Source: Amycolatopsis thailandensis (GTDB lineage: Bacteria > Actinomycetota > Actinomycetes > Mycobacteriales > Pseudonocardiaceae). Taken from it: DNA of 56,784 bases. Positions 17,188 through 26,245 of the stretch are shown piece by piece. The position numbers and the translations under genes were made by a program. The stretch is from assembly GCF_002234405.1 (NCBI RefSeq), contig NZ_NMQT01000087.1, positions 1-56,784 on the forward strand. Reading direction: 5' to 3'. Positions within the stretch are counted from its first letter, which is position 1. Every line of letters begins with the position of its first letter. A model generated the notes under the pieces. It was not told the DNA's origin. It worked only from the letters and a program-made list of their open reading frames with translations, and searched no databases.

Positions 17188-18029
17188 CCGACGAGCGGTT
17201 CGATCCCGGCGGGCTCGGCAAGTGGACCGACGAGTCCCGGTTCGAGGTGACCCGCGAGCGGCTGATCGAGTACGCGAAGGCCACCAACGACCCGATCCCG
17301 GCACATCTCGCCGGGGACGTCGCGAGCCCAGTGTTCGCGATCGTGCCGGTGTTCGAGTCGCTGATGGAACCCGCGCTGGAGGTCGTCCCGGTCGGGCTGT
17401 TCGGCCGGATCGTGCACGGGGAACAGGAATTCCGGTTCCACCGGCCGATCCGGCCCGGTGACAAGCTCGTGTCGCGAGCGCGGATGACCGGCTACGAGGG
17501 CCTGTCGAACGGCACTCGCGGCACCATCCACCTCGAATGCCGGACCGAGGACGGCGACCTCGTCAACGAGCAGTACGTGACCCTGTTCGTACGCGGTTTC
17601 GACACCGGCGAGACGCGCGGCGAACTCGGGCCGGAGCACAAGTTCGACGACGCGCTGCGCTCGCGGGCACCGATCGCGAAGGTGAACCAGCACGTCGACG
17701 ACGACCAGACGTACCGCTACGCGCCCGCCGCCGGCGACCCGATGCCGATCCATCTCGACGAAGAGGTCGCGAAGGATTCGGGATTGCCGGGGATCATCGC
17801 GCACGGCCTGTGCACCATGGCGTTCACGTCGTGGGCGCTGCTGACCGAGGTCGCCGGGTCCGATGTGGACAGACTGAAGCGGTTCGCCGTCCGGTTCGCC
17901 AAGCCGGTGCTGCCCGGGCAGGACCTGACGACGAACATCTGGCGCGCGGGCGCCGGGAGCTACGCGTTCGAAACCACCGTCGGCGAAACCGTCGTGATCA
18001 AGGACGGTCTCGCGGAATTCGCGGAGTAG
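17184..18029 (+). CDS. MaoC-like enoyl-CoA hydratase with N- and C-terminal hot-dog domains
   Basis: 281 aa. The N-terminal half is a FAS1-type dehydratase-like hot-dog (RFEVTRERLIEYAKATND). The C-terminal half has the hydratase-2 motif YAPAAGDPMPIHLDEEVAKDSG, with Asp and His of the catalytic dyad present, then GIIAHGLCTMAF. A double-hot-dog hydratase for bulky 2-enoyl-CoA, the second step of beta-oxidation. GTG start overlapping the preceding stop. Confidence 0.9.
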   Translation: MTDERFDPGGLGKWTDESRFEVTRERLIEYAKATNDPIPAHLAGDVASPVFAIVPVFESLMEPALEVVPVGLFGRIVHGEQEFRFHRPIRPGDKLVSRARMTGYEGLSNGTRGTIHLECRTEDGDLVNEQYVTLFVRGFDTGETRGELGPEHKFDDALRSRAPIAKVNQHVDDDQTYRYAPAAGDPMPIHLDEEVAKDSGLPGIIAHGLCTMAFTSWALLTEVAGSDVDRLKRFAVRFAKPVLPGQDLTTNIWRAGAGSYAFETTVGETVVIKDGLAEFAE

Positions 18030-18039
18030 GAGCAAAGCC

Positions 18040-18909
18040 ATGGGAGCACTCGACGGGCGGGTAGCCGTCATCACCGGTGCCGGCCGCGGGATCGGCCGCG
18101 AGCACGCGCTGCTGTTCGCGGCCGAAGGCGCGAGCGTCGTGGTCAACGACCTCGGCGGAGCGAACGACGGAAGCGGGGCCGACGTCGGCCCGGCGCAGGA
18201 GGTCGTCGACGAGATCCGCGCGGCGGGCGGGAAGGCCGTGGCCAACACCGCCAACGTCGCCGACTGGGCGGGCGCCGAGGAACTGGTCGCGCAGGCGGTG
18301 GGCGAGTTCGGCAGGCTCGACGTCGTCGTGAACAACGCCGGCATCCTGCGCGACGCTTTCCTTGCCGGGCTTGAGGAAGCACAGTGGGATTCCGTGATCG
18401 CGGTGCACCTCAAGGGGCACGCGGCGGTGCTGCGGCACGCGGCCGCGTACTGGAAGACCGCGAGCAAGGCCGGTGAGCCGGTGGCGGGTTCGGTGATCAA
18501 CACCGCCTCGGCGTCCGGGACCACGCTGCCGAACGCGGGACAGGCGAACTACGGCGCGGCGAAGGCGGGGATCGCCGCGCTGACACTGGTGGCCGCCGAG
18601 GAGCTGGAGCGGTACGGCGTGCGGGTCAACGCGATCGCGCCGATCGCGCGCACCCGGCTCACGCTGGCGACGCCGGGCATGGGCGCGATCTTCGCGCAGG
18701 AGGTCGAAGAAGGGGAGTTCGACGCGTTCTCCCCGGCCAACATCTCGCCACTGGTGGCTTATCTCGCCACCGAAAAATGCCCGCTCACCGGCAAGGTGTT
18801 CGCGGTGCAGGGCGGCGCGATCTCGGAACTCGCGGGCTGGCACGACGTGAAAGTGATCGAAACCGAGGAAGCCTGGTCGATCGACGACATCGCCGCGAGG
18901 CTGCCGTGA
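18040..18909 (+). CDS. SDR-family 3-hydroxyacyl-CoA dehydrogenase
   Basis: 289 aa. NAD-binding motif TGAGRGIGREHA at about 9-20, NNAGI, and catalytic Tyr-Lys in YGAAKAG. The VVVNDLGG segment and insertion with DGSGADVGPAQEVVDEI resemble the dehydrogenase domain of peroxisomal multifunctional enzyme 2. Predicted to oxidise 3-hydroxyacyl-CoA made by the MaoC protein. Its TGA overlaps the acyl-CoA dehydrogenase GTG. Confidence 0.9.
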   Translation: MGALDGRVAVITGAGRGIGREHALLFAAEGASVVVNDLGGANDGSGADVGPAQEVVDEIRAAGGKAVANTANVADWAGAEELVAQAVGEFGRLDVVVNNAGILRDAFLAGLEEAQWDSVIAVHLKGHAAVLRHAAAYWKTASKAGEPVAGSVINTASASGTTLPNAGQANYGAAKAGIAALTLVAAEELERYGVRVNAIAPIARTRLTLATPGMGAIFAQEVEEGEFDAFSPANISPLVAYLATEKCPLTGKVFAVQGGAISELAGWHDVKVIETEEAWSIDDIAARLP

Positions 18910-20126
18910 TCGAGTGGTCCGAGACCGAACTGCTGATCCGGGACGCGATCCGTGAGTTCGTCGACAAGGAGATCCGGCCGCGGCTGGACGAGCTGGAAAG
19001 CGGGACGCTGCCGCCGTACGACCTCATCCGCAAGATGTTCGCGTCCTTCGGCATCGACGCGCTCGCGCGGGAATCGGTGACGAAGCTGCTGTCCAAGGAG
19101 CGCGGCTCCGGCTCTGGTGGTGGCGGTCTGGCTTTCGGCGGGCAGGAGGCGATGGCGCTCATCGCGGTGAGCGAACTGGCCGGGGTCAGCCTCGGCATCG
19201 TCGCCTCGCTCGGGGTGAGCATCGGGCTGACCGCGCAGACGATTCTCACCAAGGGCACGCAGGCACAGAAGGAACGCTGGCTGCCCGGGCTGGCGACGTT
19301 CGAGAAGGTCGGCGCGTGGGCGATCACCGAACCCGACTCCGGCTCGGACGCTTTCGGCGGGATGAAGACGTCGGTGCGGCGCGACGGTGACGAGTACGTC
19401 CTCAATGGACAGAAGACGTTCATCACCAACGGGCCCTACGCCGACACGATCATCGTCTACGCGAAGCTCGACGACGGCTCGGCTGTGCGTGATCGCAAGG
19501 TGCTCACGTTCGTGCTCGACAAGGGCATGCCGGGGCTCACGCAGGGCAAGCCGTTCAAGAAGATGGGCATGATGTCCTCGCCGACCGGGGAGCTGTTCTT
19601 CAGCGACGTCCGGCTCGGGCGGGACAGGCTGCTCGGCGAGTCCGAGGCCGGTCGCGACGGCGACAGCAAGGCCGAGGTGAAGTCCGGGTTCGCCGTCGAG
19701 CGGGTCGGGGTCGCGGCGCTGGCGCTCGGGATCATCAACGAATGCCACCGGCTGTGCGTGGACTACGCGAAGAACCGGAAGCTGTGGGGCCAGGAGATCG
19801 GTCGGTTCCAGCTGATCCAGCTGAAGCTGGCGAAGATGGAGGTCGCACGGATCAACGTGCAGAACATGGTGTTCCAGCTGATCGAGACGCTGCGCGCGGG
19901 CAAGATGCCGACGCTGGCCGAGGCTTCGGCGATGAAGCTGTACTCGTCGGAGGCGGCCACCGAGGTCGCGATGGAGGCCGTGCAGCTGTTCGGCGGGAAC
20001 GGGTACATGGCGGAGTACCGGGTGGAGCAGCTGGCGCGGGACGCGAAGTCGCTGATGATCTACGCGGGCTCCAACGAGATCCAGGTGACGCACATCGCGA
20101 AGGGCCTGCTGGAGCGTCGCGTTTAG
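18906..20126 (+). CDS. Acyl-CoA dehydrogenase
   Basis: 406 aa with the acyl-CoA dehydrogenase signatures AWAITEPDSGSDAFGGMKT, GQKTFITNG and QLFGGNGYMAEYRVEQLARDAK. The common catalytic Glu position near the C-terminus (Y-E-G-T-x-E-I-Q) reads YAGSNEIQ, with Ala at 387. The FAVERVGVAAL segment offers Glu265 at the site used by isovaleryl- and long-chain-type enzymes. A Gly/Ser-rich insertion near 63-75 (ERGSGSGGGGLAFGG) is unusual. Last gene of the operon and first enzyme of the pathway. The stop codon lies within a 22-bp repeat motif (20118-20139). Confidence 0.92.
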   Translation: MIEWSETELLIRDAIREFVDKEIRPRLDELESGTLPPYDLIRKMFASFGIDALARESVTKLLSKERGSGSGGGGLAFGGQEAMALIAVSELAGVSLGIVASLGVSIGLTAQTILTKGTQAQKERWLPGLATFEKVGAWAITEPDSGSDAFGGMKTSVRRDGDEYVLNGQKTFITNGPYADTIIVYAKLDDGSAVRDRKVLTFVLDKGMPGLTQGKPFKKMGMMSSPTGELFFSDVRLGRDRLLGESEAGRDGDSKAEVKSGFAVERVGVAALALGIINECHRLCVDYAKNRKLWGQEIGRFQLIQLKLAKMEVARINVQNMVFQLIETLRAGKMPTLAEASAMKLYSSEAATEVAMEAVQLFGGNGYMAEYRVEQLARDAKSLMIYAGSNEIQVTHIAKGLLERRV

Positions 20127-20505
20127 TCCTCTGAATGCGGTGGGCGCGGGCGCCGGGGGAGCAAGGGACCTTTGCTATCGCGTTGGGGTCCGGGGGTGCC
20201 CGTCGCCCGCTGTCGACACGTGTGCCCAGACGGTCGACACGCAGTGACTTGGATGGACGGCACGGGTGACCAGACGGACGACACGTGTGTCTGGATGGAC
20301 GGCACGGGTGCCCAGACGGACGACACGTGTGATTGAGCGGACGACAAGCGTGCTTGGGGGCGGAACTCGCGTGTCTGGGGGCGGAACTCGCGTGCTTGGG
20401 GGCGGAACTCGCGGCGGGGTTCGCCGCGGGGGTGTTCCGGCTCCCAGCACGCGAGTTTCGTGCTCGAGCACGCGTGATCCGCCCCCAAGCACGCGTGGGA
20501 CGGGG
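20127..20505. repeat. 21-bp ladder array between the acyl-CoA dehydrogenase and parC genes
   Basis: After a 17-bp element at 20160-20176, about 20209-20418 divides into consecutive 21-bp units. They grade from a ggacgacacgtgtg-type (20251-20334, two 42-bp doublets) to a gggggcggaactcgcgtg-type (20356-20418, three units). A hairpin GCGGCGgggttCGCCGC (20411-20427) follows, then the same units in inverted order to about 20505. Because 21 is a multiple of three, both strands give open frames with heptapeptide repeats; these show no coding signals and I treat them as non-coding. Confidence 0.8.
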
Positions 20506-22992
20506 TCAGTCGCGTTCGATGAGGTGACCGACGACCTCGGGGCCCGGGTGGGCGTGGCCGGAGCCGTCGCGCCGCACGTCGACTTCCGGCAGTTCCACCG
20601 GGTCACCGGTGCGCGAGGCACCGGCCGGACGCGGGCCGATCCAGCCGACGACCAACCGCGTCTCACCCTTGAGGAACCGCTGTGCCCGGACACCGCCGGT
20701 CGCGCGACCCTTCGCCGGGTATTCGCTGAACGGCGTCACCTTCACGCTCGCGCCTGTCGCGGTGACGACCATCGGCTCGCCGTGTTCGGCGTCATCGGTC
20801 CGGATCGCGCCGAAGAAGACCACTTCCGCCTCGCCGCGTACGACGATGCCGGCCATGCCGCCGCCCTTGAGACCTTGCGGCCGCACCAGCGAAGCGGCGT
20901 AGCGCAGCAGTGACGCTTCGGACGACAGGAACGCCAGAGTCTCGTTGCCGTCGGTGAGCCAAGTGGCGCCGACGACCTCGTCGCCGTCCTTCAGGCTGAT
21001 CACGTCGAACTCGTCCGAGCGGACCGGCCACTCCGGCGCGCACACCTTCACGACACCGTGTTTCGTGCCGAGCGCGAGACCCGGAGAGCCGGACGCCTGC
21101 TCGCCGAGCGGCGCCAGGCCGATGACGCGCTCGCCCTTCTCCAGCGGCACCAGTTCCTTCGCGGCCATCCCGCCGCGCAGCGACACGGTGCCCGCCTGCT
21201 CGGGCAGCACCGGCAGCGGCAGCACGTCGGTCTTGAACGCGCGGCCGCGGTTGGTCACCAGCAGCACCTGGCCGCGCGCGGTCGAGTGCACGACCGCGGA
21301 CACCGAGTCGTGTTTGACGCGGCCGTTGCGGCGCCGCACTTCCGACGACTCCTCCGATTCCGCCGCCGTCCGCGCGACCAGCCCGGTGGCCGAAAGGATC
21401 ACCTGGCACGGATCGTCGGCGACCTCCAGCGGACCCGACGGCTTCGACGCGGCGAGGACCTCCTTGAGGTCACCGTCGATCAGCGCGGTGCGGCGTTCGG
21501 TGGGGGAGTCCTTGGCGACCTTGGCCAGCTCGGCCGAGACGACCTTCTTCAGCACCGACTCGTCGTCGAGGATCTTCGACAGCTCGGCGATCTCGTCGCG
21601 CAGCTTGTCCTGCTCGGCTTCGAGCTCGATCCGGTCGTACTTCGTGAGCCGCCGCAGCGGGGTATCGAGGATGTACGTGGCCTGGATCTCCGAGAGCTTG
21701 AACCGCTTCATCAGGCCGTCCTTCGCGGCCGCGGCGTTCTCGCTCTCGCGGATCAGCTTGATCACCTTGTCGATGTTGAGCAGGGCGATCAGCAGACCGT
21801 CGACCAGGTGCAGGCGCTCTTCGCGCTTGCGGCGGCGGTAGCGCGTGCGGCGGGTGACGACCTCGTAGCGGTGGCTGAGGAAGACCTCCAGCAGCGCCTT
21901 GAGCCCCAGCGTCTGCGGCTGCCCGTCCACCAGCACCAGGTTGTTGATGCCGAACGACTGCTCCAGCGGCGTCAGCCGGTACAGATCCGCCAGCAGCGCC
22001 TGCGGGTTCACGCCGACCTTGCATTCGATGACCAGCCGCGTGCCGTTCTCACGGTCGGTGAGGTCCTTGACGTCGGCGATGCCGGTGAGCCGCTTGGACT
22101 TGTTGACCTCGTCGGTGATCTTCTCGATCACCTTCTCCGGGCCGACGCCGTACGGCAGTTCGGTGACGGTGATCGCCTGACGGCCGCGGCTGCCCTCCAG
22201 CGGACCGGTCTCGGCGCTGGCGCGCATGCGCACCACACCGCGGCCGGTCTCGTACGCGCGGCGGACCTCGTCCAGCCCCAGCAGTGAACCACCGGTCGGC
22301 AGATCCGGGCCCGGCACGAACTCCATCAGCTTGTCGAGGGTGGCGTTCGGGTGGTTGATCAGCCACCGCGCCGCCCCGATGACCTCGGTCAGGTTGTGCG
22401 GGATCATGTTGGTCGCCATCCCGACCGCGATCCCGGAAGTGCCGTTGACCAGCAGGTTCGGGAACGCGGCTGGCAGCACCGACGGCTCTTCGAGCGAACC
22501 GTCGTAGTTCGGCCGGAAGTCGACGGTGTCCTCGCCGAGTTCGCCGACCAGCAGCATCGCCTCCGGGGACAGCCGCGCCTCGGTGTACCGCGAGGCGGCC
22601 GGGCCGTCGTCGGGGGAGCCGAAGTTGCCGTGCCCGTCGACCAGCGGGACGTTGAGCGAGAAGTCCTGCGCGAGCCGGACCATGGCGTCGTAGATCGCCG
22701 TGTCGCCGTGCGGGTGGTACTTGCCCATCACGTCGCCGACCACGCGGGACGACTTCACGTACGCGTGCGTCGGCCGGTAGCCGTTCTCGTTCATCGAGTA
22801 CATGATCCGGCGGTGCACCGGCTTCAGCCCGTCCCGCGCGTCCGGGAGCGCCCGCGAGTGGATGACCGAGTAGGCGTACTCCAGGTACGAATCCTCGATC
22901 TCCGTCTTCAGCGAGTTGTCGAAGACGTTCGCGCCGGGCTGGTCGAACGCTGACGGGTCGACCTTGGTGGTGGTGCCCTTACGGCGTGCCAT
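20506..22992 (-). CDS. parC: DNA topoisomerase IV subunit A (ParC-type)
   Basis: 828 aa. Catalytic Tyr in AASRYTEARL; the quinolone-region motif HPHGDTAIYDAMVRLAQ is intact. The C-terminal beta-propeller lacks the QRRGG(K/R)G box that marks gyrase A, which together with a co-transcribed B subunit argues for the decatenating Streptomyces-type ParC rather than gyrase. Preceded by parE with a 29-base gap. A 21-bp ladder array lies right after the stop. Confidence 0.88.
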   Translation of the reverse strand: MARRKGTTTKVDPSAFDQPGANVFDNSLKTEIEDSYLEYAYSVIHSRALPDARDGLKPVHRRIMYSMNENGYRPTHAYVKSSRVVGDVMGKYHPHGDTAIYDAMVRLAQDFSLNVPLVDGHGNFGSPDDGPAASRYTEARLSPEAMLLVGELGEDTVDFRPNYDGSLEEPSVLPAAFPNLLVNGTSGIAVGMATNMIPHNLTEVIGAARWLINHPNATLDKLMEFVPGPDLPTGGSLLGLDEVRRAYETGRGVVRMRASAETGPLEGSRGRQAITVTELPYGVGPEKVIEKITDEVNKSKRLTGIADVKDLTDRENGTRLVIECKVGVNPQALLADLYRLTPLEQSFGINNLVLVDGQPQTLGLKALLEVFLSHRYEVVTRRTRYRRRKREERLHLVDGLLIALLNIDKVIKLIRESENAAAAKDGLMKRFKLSEIQATYILDTPLRRLTKYDRIELEAEQDKLRDEIAELSKILDDESVLKKVVSAELAKVAKDSPTERRTALIDGDLKEVLAASKPSGPLEVADDPCQVILSATGLVARTAAESEESSEVRRRNGRVKHDSVSAVVHSTARGQVLLVTNRGRAFKTDVLPLPVLPEQAGTVSLRGGMAAKELVPLEKGERVIGLAPLGEQASGSPGLALGTKHGVVKVCAPEWPVRSDEFDVISLKDGDEVVGATWLTDGNETLAFLSSEASLLRYAASLVRPQGLKGGGMAGIVVRGEAEVVFFGAIRTDDAEHGEPMVVTATGASVKVTPFSEYPAKGRATGGVRAQRFLKGETRLVVGWIGPRPAGASRTGDPVELPEVDVRRDGSGHAHPGPEVVGHLIERD

Positions 22993-23021
22993 TGCTCAAA
23001 GCTCCTTGAATAGCAACGAAA

Positions 23022-25073
23022 TCAGGCGTCGATGGCTTCGCGGTCGACCCGGTCGGAGGATTCGACCAGCCAGTTGCGGCGTGGCTCGACCTTCTCGCCC
23101 ATCAACAGCTCCAGTGCGTTCTCCGCGGCTTCGACGTCGTCGAGGGTGATCCGGCGGACCGAGCGGGTGGCGGGGTTCATCGTGGTGTCCCACAGTTCGT
23201 CGGCGTCCATCTCGCCGAGGCCCTTGAACCGCGGCACCGGGGTGACGATCTGCTTGCCCGCCCGCTCCAGCGCCGCGAACTTGGTCTCCATCTCCTTCTG
23301 GGTGAAGGTGAAGTGGGTCTCCGGGTTACGGCCCTTGGTGACCAGTTTGTGCAGCGGCGGCATCGCGGCGTACAGCCTGCCGTCCTCGATCACCGGCCGC
23401 ATGTACTTGGCGAACAGCGTGATCAGCAACGTCCGGATGTGCGAACCGTCGACGTCCGCGTCGGCCATCAGGATCACCCGGCCGTAGCGCATGGTCGACA
23501 GGTCGAACGTGCGCCCGCTGCCCGCGCCGAGCACCTGCACGATCGAGGCGATCTCGGCGTTCTTCAAGGTGTCGCCGAGCGACGCCTTCTGGACGTTGAG
23601 GATCTTGCCGCGCAAGGGAAGCAGTGCCTGGTACTCCGACACGCGCGCCATCCGCGCCGAACCGAGCGCGCTGTCACCCTCGACGAGGAACAGCTCGCTG
23701 CGGGAGACGCCGGTGGTGCGGCAGTCGACCAGCTTCGGCGGCATGGCCGCGCCTTCGAGGGCGGTCTTGCGCCGAGCGGCGTCCTTCTGCTGCTTCTGGG
23801 TGAGCCGGACGCGTGCCGCGTCGACCACCTTCTGCAGCACGATCTTCGCCTCGGACTTGGTCTTGCGCTCCTCTGTCCAGGCGCGGATGTGCTTGTCGAC
23901 GATGCCCTGGATGACGCGGGTGATGCCGGCGGTGGACAGCTCGTCCTTGGTCTGCGAGGTGAACTGCGGCTCCGGCAGCCGGACGTGGACGACCGCCGTC
24001 ATGCCTTCGAGGACGTCCTCGACGGTCGGCATGTCTTCCTTGGGCTTCAGCAGCCCGCGGGTCTTGGAAATGGCGTCCTGTAAGGCTTTCAGCACCGCGC
24101 GATCGAAGCCGCGGCGGTGCGTGCCGCCGTGCACGTTGCGGATGGTGTTGGTGAAGCATTCCACCGTGCGCTCGTAGCCGGTGCCCCAGCGGAGCGCGAC
24201 CTCGATCTCCGCGTGACGCTCCACATTGGACTGCATGACACCGCTGGCGTCGGCGGCGTTCTCCTTGTACGTGCCCTCGCCGTTGATGATCAGCGTGCCG
24301 CAGACGGGTTTTTCGCTGTCCGGGGCGAGGAAGTCGACCATGTCGGCGAGGCCGTTGGGGAAGTGGAAGGTCTCTTCGCTGATCGAGTCGTCGACGGCCG
24401 TGCGCAGCACGTACGTGACGCCGGGGACCAGGAACGCGGTGTTGCGCATCTTCGCGCGGACGCCCTCGACGTCGAGGGCGGCGCCGCTCTCGAAGTAGCG
24501 CGAGTCGTACCAGTATCGGATCGAGGTGCCGGAGCGCTCGCCGCGCTTCATCTTGCCGGTGACGTTCAGCCCGGACCGGCGGGTGAACTTGGCCTTCGGG
24601 CCGGGCCCGTCGAAGACGCCGGGCACGCCGTGCGCGAACGACATCTGGTGGACCTTGCCGCTCTGCTTCACCGTGACGTCGAAGCGGTGCGACAGCGCGT
24701 TCACCGCCGAAGCGCCGACGCCGTGCAGACCACCGGAGGTCTTGTAGCCGGATCCGCCGAACTTGCCGCCGGCGTGCAGCCTGGTCAGCACCAGCTCGAC
24801 ACCGGACAAACCGGATTTCGCGTGCGTGCCGGTGGGGATGCCACGGCCGTCGTCGTCGACCTGGACACTGCCGTCCGCGTGCAGGGTGACCACGATCTTC
24901 GCGGCGTGACCCGCCACACCTTCATCGGTCGAGTTGTCCACGACCTCGGAGAACAGGTGGTTGATACCGCGGCTGTCGGTGGAGCCGATGTACATCCCGG
25001 GGCGCTTGCGGACCGCTTCCAGACCCTCGAGATGCGTCAGGTCGTCGGCCCCGTACAGGGTCTCAGCAGTCAC
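23022..25073 (-). CDS. parE: DNA topoisomerase IV subunit B (ParE-type)
   Basis: 683 aa. GHKL ATPase motifs (EVVDNSTDEG, DDGRGIPTG, GLHGVGASAVNALS), transducer domain, and TOPRIM with EGDSALGSA and DADVDGSHIRTLL. The GTG start at 25073 (VTAETLYGADDLTHLEGLEAVRKRPGMYIG) is chosen because AGGAGAAG precedes it; the open frame to 25343 has atypical composition. With ParC it forms the A2B2 enzyme that decatenates daughter chromosomes. The true gyrBA pair is expected near the origin, outside this window. Confidence 0.88.
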   Translation of the reverse strand: MTAETLYGADDLTHLEGLEAVRKRPGMYIGSTDSRGINHLFSEVVDNSTDEGVAGHAAKIVVTLHADGSVQVDDDGRGIPTGTHAKSGLSGVELVLTRLHAGGKFGGSGYKTSGGLHGVGASAVNALSHRFDVTVKQSGKVHQMSFAHGVPGVFDGPGPKAKFTRRSGLNVTGKMKRGERSGTSIRYWYDSRYFESGAALDVEGVRAKMRNTAFLVPGVTYVLRTAVDDSISEETFHFPNGLADMVDFLAPDSEKPVCGTLIINGEGTYKENAADASGVMQSNVERHAEIEVALRWGTGYERTVECFTNTIRNVHGGTHRRGFDRAVLKALQDAISKTRGLLKPKEDMPTVEDVLEGMTAVVHVRLPEPQFTSQTKDELSTAGITRVIQGIVDKHIRAWTEERKTKSEAKIVLQKVVDAARVRLTQKQQKDAARRKTALEGAAMPPKLVDCRTTGVSRSELFLVEGDSALGSARMARVSEYQALLPLRGKILNVQKASLGDTLKNAEIASIVQVLGAGSGRTFDLSTMRYGRVILMADADVDGSHIRTLLITLFAKYMRPVIEDGRLYAAMPPLHKLVTKGRNPETHFTFTQKEMETKFAALERAGKQIVTPVPRFKGLGEMDADELWDTTMNPATRSVRRITLDDVEAAENALELLMGEKVEPRRNWLVESSDRVDREAIDA

Positions 25074-25303
25074 TGGGTACTTCTCCTGGAGTCGTGGCTC
25101 GCGAACTAGCTCGTGACGGTGGCGTTCAACGCGACACCGTACTGGAGGATATCCGTCCCCTCCGACAGCTTCCTCTTCCGAAGCCTCCGGTGTGGCGGAC
25201 CACGCCGTCCCGGTGGCCGGGTCACGGCTGGGGAAAGCGACTTCCTCAAGGCTTGGATGAGGCGTTATCGTTTCCGGTGTCACAGGGTGACGGGGGGAAG
25301 AAG

Positions 25304-26245
25304 GTGGCCGTCGGAACCGGTCCCACGCGCGTCTCGACCGCACAACGCGTCGTGAGTCTCTGGTATTTCGTGGTGGTCATCGGCTCGCTCGGGCTGCTCG
25401 CGCCGCTACCGTTCGTGCACGCGGCGATCCGGCTGCGCCGCACGTTCGTGGTGCTGTACGTGTTCCTCTACGGCGGGGTCTCCTACGGGCTGCTCTACCT
25501 GCTCTCCCGCGAGGAGGCGGACGGTTCGGTCGAGACGGTCATGGCCCTCTCGTGGTTCTTCGGCACGATCCTGTTGATCACCGTGTCCTGCGTCCACCTC
25601 GCGCTGCTGCGGAAGAAGATCCTCTACCCGCCGCCGACGGCGTGGGTCGAGTCCGGCATGCACTGCGGGCTGTTCTCGATCGACATCGCCGGATTCGGCC
25701 AGGTCGGTCGCAGCAGCGAGATCTTCGTCCAGGTCCGGCGGATGCTCTTCGGCCTGCTGGCCAATGCCTTCGAGACCAGCGGGATCGCCTGGGAAGCCTG
25801 CCTGAAACGCGACACCGGGGACGGCATGATCGTCGTGGTCCCGCCGCATTTCCCGAAGTTCCGCCTGGTGTACCCGTTGGTCTCCCGGCTGACCGCCGAA
25901 CTCGCCCGGCACAACGTCGTCACCGAGTCCGGCCTGCGGATCCGGGTGCGGGTGGCGATCCACGCCGGCGAGGTCACGCTCGACGAGTACGGCGTCACGG
26001 GGCGGCCGAAGGTGCTGCTCGCCCGGCTGCTCGATTCGCGGGTTCTGCGGGACGCGCTCGCGGAGGCGCCGGACGAGTCGCCCGTGGTGGTGCTCGTCTC
26101 GGACCGGTTCCACGAGGACGTCCAGGACCAGGGCGGCCCCGGTCTCGACACGATGAGCTACCGGCAGGTGCTCGTGCACGAGAAGGAGACCGAGGTCCGC
26201 GCCTGGCTGCACGTCCCGGATCCGGTGTTCAGAGCGCTGCCGTGA
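25304..26245 (+). CDS. Membrane protein with class III nucleotidyl-cyclase-like domain
   Basis: 313 aa. About three membrane helices within residues 10-95, then a cyclase homology domain: FSIDIAGFGQVGR holds the first metal Asp, KRDTGDGMIVV the second. The usual V-N-x-A-A-R motif reads KVLLARLLDS, keeping the Arg but not the Asn, so activity is doubtful. The GTG at 25304 follows GGGGGGAAG; an in-frame GTG at 25277 is possible. It diverges from parE. It may be a degenerate cyclase acting as a sensor or adaptor. Confidence 0.75.
   Translation: MAVGTGPTRVSTAQRVVSLWYFVVVIGSLGLLAPLPFVHAAIRLRRTFVVLYVFLYGGVSYGLLYLLSREEADGSVETVMALSWFFGTILLITVSCVHLALLRKKILYPPPTAWVESGMHCGLFSIDIAGFGQVGRSSEIFVQVRRMLFGLLANAFETSGIAWEACLKRDTGDGMIVVVPPHFPKFRLVYPLVSRLTAELARHNVVTESGLRIRVRVAIHAGEVTLDEYGVTGRPKVLLARLLDSRVLRDALAEAPDESPVVVLVSDRFHEDVQDQGGPGLDTMSYRQVLVHEKETEVRAWLHVPDPVFRALP

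Noticed and set aside
20123..20488. A 121-codon minus-strand frame with heptapeptide repeats (REFRPQA-type).
   Set aside because: The repeats follow automatically from a 21-bp DNA period; the start is unsupported and both strands are open.
20209..20505. Resemblance of the 21-bp ladder to a CRISPR array.
   Set aside because: Units are contiguous without unique spacers, drift in sequence and invert halfway; no cas genes are present.
20506..25073. Calling the topoisomerase pair gyrBA.
   Set aside because: No GyrA box (QRRGGKG type) in the A subunit, and the neighbourhood lacks dnaA, dnaN and recF.
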